From positions 4,526,001 through 4,590,000 of the forward strand of contig WHVY01000003.1 in the NCBI GenBank assembly GCA_022266195.1: 64,000 nucleotides of DNA, written 5' to 3'. The position numbers were made by a program, and so were the translations under genes. How positions within the stretch are numbered: position 1 is the first letter of the stretch; each line of letters starts with the position of its first letter. Positions 60,393-64,000 of this stretch are shown here, in pieces. This DNA comes from Tetranychus cinnabarinus (Eukaryota; Arthropoda; Arachnida; Trombidiformes; Tetranychidae). The notes below the pieces were generated by a model. It was given only the letters and a program-made list of their open reading frames with translations. It did not search any database and was not told the origin of the DNA.

Positions 60393-61370
60393 ATCATGGT
60401 GTCAACATAATATTATGTTCCAATTTATAAAAAAAATGTTACTAGCTGAGGAAATACAGACGATTACCAGTTTATTTAAGTTAACTTTACCCACTATGTT
60501 TCAACCGGTAAGTTTCATTTCACATTTCACGACGAAGAATTAAAATGACAAAGTGTCTTAAGCATAAACCTTTTAATAACTAAATTAACTTCTAGCACTA
60601 GTTACAAAATGATCAGAAGTTGACATTATATTCCTATGAATATAAAAATCAACTAAAATTTGTTAATATTGACCAGATGACATTTCTATTGAATGAAATT
60701 TGTCCTTAGTGAAATATAAGCATTTAGTTAAACGGGTTCCATGTTGTCCGAAATAACTGGCCCAAGAGCCCTTGCTAAATACACTCCACCAGAGAAAAGA
60801 GACCAACTTTTAACAACTTGCCTTAAGAACAAAACAAAATAACATTAAAATTTTATAATTTAACTGTGGATAGAAAAACTGTTTTTAGCTTACCATAAGA
60901 ATGGATCAGTATAGAGTAGCTTGACCTTGTTACACATCTTTACAACCACATTTGGTTCCGATTTTTTATGTATTTGAGCCATCACAATATAATTTAATTT
61001 AAACCAATTTATTAACAGTTTCTATTGATAAACACGATCTAAAAAGGACTCAAGAGTAAATAAAGTTTGAAAAAAATGCTGCCTTTCATTTGGAAACATT
61101 TTCAATTGCGCAGGTTTTGAATTTGAAGGGACCGTATTCTAAGTTTGTCCCTATATCTCTCTTGATTTCAAATTTGAAATCCAAAAGTTGAATTTTTGAT
61201 TTAATGTTGATGAATTTTCTAATCTTCTAAAAAATAAATTAGGATTCGACAGAAAAATCGTTGTTAGATTGTATATTATTTTCATCAAGAACAGAAAATT
61301 TGTCATTGACAATTCTTTCATTGCCTCCTTGATGTTCTCAGTTGCCAGCTAGCTTTAGTTAAATTCAGAT
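60393..61370. other. 3' flank of vestigial, no gene seen
   Basis: AT-rich sequence between the vestigial stop codon and the element at 61373. It contains no frame with recognisable motifs and no RNA gene that I can identify. Confidence 0.6.
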
Positions 61371-61372
61371 TA

Positions 61373-61840
61373 CAGTAAAACCTCGCAAAGGTTGTATGAA
61401 ATAGAACAACGCCATCTTTGGGATTTAAGCTTTTTCCCCGCTTTTACTATGTAATTATGTTAATCAGTTCAAAGAGTTGCACAAACAATATCGCTAGGCG
61501 GCAGGACCGCTCACAACCTTTGCGAGTACAACCTTGGCCGAGTGGTTTGAGGTTGCGATAAGACTGCTAACTCTCATATGTTGTGTCTGCATCTTTGGGG
61601 TTAGCGTTCGAATCTCGACAAGTCCTGGTACTCGGGCGTTTACAGTAAAACAGCTTATCCAGGGTTCAGCCCCCTGGCCTATCCCACTTCCCATCCTGTG
61701 GATTCCCAGCTCAGCTGGATAAAGCCTAGCGCCTATGGGTCGGTAAAACACCTAGGTAGCAAGGGGTAGACGGCGCCGTATAAGCTGTCGCGGCCCCCCG
61801 GTCCACCTAAAAACAATACAACCTTTGCGAGGTTTTACTG
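61373..61840. mobile_element. Tc1/mariner-like element with perfect 24-bp ends, carrying a SINE-like body
   Basis: Perfect inverted ends (CAGTAAAACCTCGCAAAGG... and complement), each bordered by TA. A further copy of the end's inner part (ACAACCTTTGCGAG) occurs at 61513-61526, directly before the tRNA-like region. The interior is much more GC-rich than its surroundings, marking it as foreign to the local sequence. Confidence 0.85.
61523..61815 (+). ncRNA. tRNA-Ser(GCU)-derived SINE-like sequence
   Basis: Contains a pol III A box TGGCCGAGTGG (61535-61545) and B box CGTTCGAATCTC (605-616 of 61 kb), ~60 bp apart. In between are the D-loop, an anticodon region GACTGCTAACTC (anticodon GCT) and a long variable arm resembling tRNA-Ser(GCU). 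Arms do not pair well enough for a working tRNA, and a ~200-bp GC-rich tRNA-unrelated body follows, as in SINEs. It lies wholly within the TA-flanked element 61373-61840. Transcription is not demonstrated. Confidence 0.7.
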
Positions 61841-62377
61841 TAGTTTCACTTTTTTAAATTAACGATAATTTGGTTAGCTTAAAATATAAATAACTGATCA
61901 CATATAAAACACGATGTATGTATATTTTAAAATTAAGTTACTATTATAAGTTATTGATTTAGTTATATGCTTGTTTTTAGTCCACTTGCTTCGAAATACT
62001 TCATTCCATCTCATCAAATTAAAACAAATCACAGTAAAACTTTTATAACCTTTATTAATATTTATTTGTTTCATGTTGTCTTTTTTCCAACAGATAAATG
62101 CATAAATTGTATTGGATTGGGTTGCATCTTTAAAGGAAAGAATCAATAAGATTGATTTAGTTTTGTACAGAGATGAAGGAGACAACGCAAAAAATTGATG
62201 ATCATGATTTAATTATGGCACCGATTGATTCAATAATCTTAATTTACTTGGATTGCAAATTGATTTATCCCACACCATCTTTTTTCTTTGTCCTCTTCAC
62301 GAGATAACTTTTAAAAACAAAAATGGTGCAAAAATGTCGTATTTTGTTTGTTTCAAAACAATTAAAGATAAAAACTT

Positions 62378-64000
62378 TCAGTTGCTCACAATAGTAAGCT
62401 CAACATTTCCTGAAACATTTTTAAGTAATTCAACGGCTTCCTCATGAGTAACATCTTCTAAACTTTTATCGTTAACAGCAACAATCTGGTCTCCTTGGTT
62501 TAATCGTCCATCTTCAGCGGCAGCTCCTTTATCAAAAATAGTTTTCACATAAATGGGAAAGTCTCCATGAGGGCTTCCTTTACCACCGACAATACTGAGT
62601 CCTAAGCCTTCATTACCTTTCCTCAGCATTATAACTTTACGAATAGGACTGAAATAAAAGAAAATAAATATTAATAAATAAATCATTTACAGTCATAAAA
62701 TACTAAATACAAAACTCTACACTAAATTATTTAATCTAATATTTTATATCGTTAACTCATTGCGGATTCACTAATGCGATCATTAGTTAGGCTTTAATAT
62801 CTTTAGTTGATATGTGAGTACAGTTTGAGGATTAGTTTAATTAATAACTAAGTGAATCACTAAATTACAATTGGTGCGTTTTTCTGGGATCGCCTCAATA
62901 GCGGAATTGATGGTAAAAACGGCTTTAAGTTACCTTTTCAATGTTTACTGTTTATATATGGCAGCATGAGAGTAAAAATTGAATCAACACGTAAAGATTA
63001 ATAATGATTTAAAAGAATAATAGCAATTATGGAAAATGGTTGAATTATGTTTTGCAATACTTACTCTGATTCAGAACTTTCATCAGATTTATTAACAGAA
63101 CTAGCATTTTCTCCGCTATGACTTAAACGGATTCCTGTTTTCAATCTTCCGATTTTCATAACAATTTTACCCATAGTTGTCTGTAAAAAGATAAGTTGAA
63201 AAAAGGTGAGAAATTGAATGAAATATTAACTTGTACGCAAAATGCCAACCTTAAGAATTGCAGCTGCATGTTCATGAGTTGCATTCCTGAGATCATTTTC
63301 ATTAACTTGAAGTATATGGTCTCCCTGAAGCAATCTACCGTCCGCTTCAGCAACTCCACCTTTTACAACTTCGGAAACATAAACACCAGGACCATTTTTA
63401 CGTCCAACAATACTTAAACCAAGTCCTTTGCCCGGTTTTTTGAACAATTCAATGTTCATTATTTCATAGAGATCAGTGTCGGAAGAGTGAGACTCTTCTC
63501 GATAGACAACCATACGTATTATGGAAGGAGTTTGTCGCAGTGATGCAATGGCTTGTTCATGAGGAGCATTTCGAAGGTTCTCATCGTTCACTTGAAGTAT
63601 TACATCTCCTGGTTTTAATCTACCATCAAAAGCCGCTGCCCCATCAGGATAAACTTCATGAATGATAACAGCGCCCTGAAAAAGAGTAGAAAATTAAAAA
63701 AATGAGAAATCAAGATCTTAAATCAAACGAAAGATGGTGAAAATGAAGAGTTGCAGGATTATTGATGACACTAACCAGTGGAGTATCAGAACCTCCGACG
63801 ATACTCAGGCCAAGACCCATTTTCTTTTTTGCTATTTCCACGATGGTTTCTCGACCTGGGATAATTTCACAGGTTTTTGGATCAACCATGGTAATTTCCT
63901 CGTCGGTGATTGGAGAGGCCAAGTCTTTTCCGTGATGGAAAAAAGAATGAGTGGGATGACAATGGGTGGAGGTGGAGGAGGAAGAGGAGAGGTCCAAATT
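62378..64000 (-). CDS. Patj/MPDZ (INADL-like) multi-PDZ scaffold, 3' part
   Basis: Predicted exons in transcription order 64000(continues off window)-63776, 63675-63250, 63180-63065 and 62648-62378, with phases consistent. Three PDZ domains are visible. The first has GLGLSIVGGSDTPL and is completed after the intron by GDVILQVNDENLRNAPHEQA. The second has GLGLSIVGRKNGPGVYVSEV. The last has GLGLSIVGGKGSPHGDFPIY, then GDQIVAVNDKSLEDVTHEEA, ending LTIVSN. The DPKTCEIIPGRETIVEI lead-in and the GSPHGD-PIYVKT motif match the last PDZ domains of Patj and MPDZ. These scaffolds hold the Crumbs-Pals1 complex at apical junctions. One arthropod gene usually covers both vertebrate paralogues, so Patj is the likelier name. 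The region 61850-62377 is its 3' flank. Confidence 0.9.

Noticed and set aside
61535..61630. A functional tRNA-Ser gene
   Set aside because: The A and B boxes and anticodon are visible, but the stems do not pair properly and the sequence continues into a SINE-type body.
61494..61751. Minus-strand 85-codon frame as a protein gene
   Set aside because: It lies entirely over the tRNA-like SINE body inside a mobile element and is better explained by its high GC content.
1..64000. CRISPR arrays, operons, or integrated viral genes
   Set aside because: No regularly spaced repeat-spacer units, no bacterial gene organisation, and no polymerase, capsid or envelope-like frame was seen.

Overview
The window is nuclear DNA from an arthropod. 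The genes are spliced, most introns are short with GT..AG ends, the intergenic DNA is strongly AT-rich, and the gene set is animal (FGF receptor, vestigial, SHOC2, NOSIP, Patj/MPDZ, MGAT1, tetraspanin). Microsomal P450s in a local tandem cluster, compact introns and small lineage-specific families would suit a mite, perhaps a spider mite. That placement is inference, because no rRNA or mitochondrial marker is present.

Layout. 1-8.3 kb: a cytochrome P450 cluster on the minus strand. It holds one open copy running off the left edge, a 5'-truncated copy with a nonsense codon, a short 5' relic and duplicated upstream DNA. A lone four-pass membrane protein gene lies between copies, and a hAT-like element and a Tc1/mariner-like MITE sit in the duplicated upstream DNA. 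8.6-9.0 kb: a small gene whose promoter and first codons come from NOSIP and whose second exon comes from the gene next to NOSIP. 9.7-15.3 kb: repeat-rich DNA with exon-like cassettes, foldback elements, and a five-exon gene joining a dsRNA-binding-like domain to a divergent ubiquitin-specific protease. 15.8-20.2 kb: a copine pseudogene, a second MITE copy, NOSIP, and its lysine-rich neighbour.

20.5-31.1 kb is the conserved core: SHOC2 (-), tetraspanin (+), an IFT27-like small GTPase (+) and MGAT1 (-). 31-39.3 kb is gene-poor. 39.4-44.2 kb is a 12-exon FGF receptor with three Ig-like regions, one membrane span and a tyrosine kinase. 44.4-46.5 kb carries an inverted copy of the lysine-rich gene block plus nested repeats. 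48.5-60.4 kb is vestigial: a Tondu-domain exon, a ~10.2 kb intron and a His/Ala-rich exon. 61.4-61.8 kb is a terminal-inverted-repeat element containing a tRNA-Ser-derived SINE-like body. 62.4-64 kb is the 3' end of a Patj/MPDZ PDZ scaffold gene (-).

The genes do not form one pathway, although FGFR and SHOC2 both act in RTK-Ras-ERK signalling. The most unusual items are the NOSIP-derived chimeric gene at 8.7 kb, the dsRBD-like/USP fusion at 12.8-14.4 kb, and the spread of the lysine-rich family to three further sites. Exon borders were read by eye from splice signals and reading phase; none is transcript-verified.
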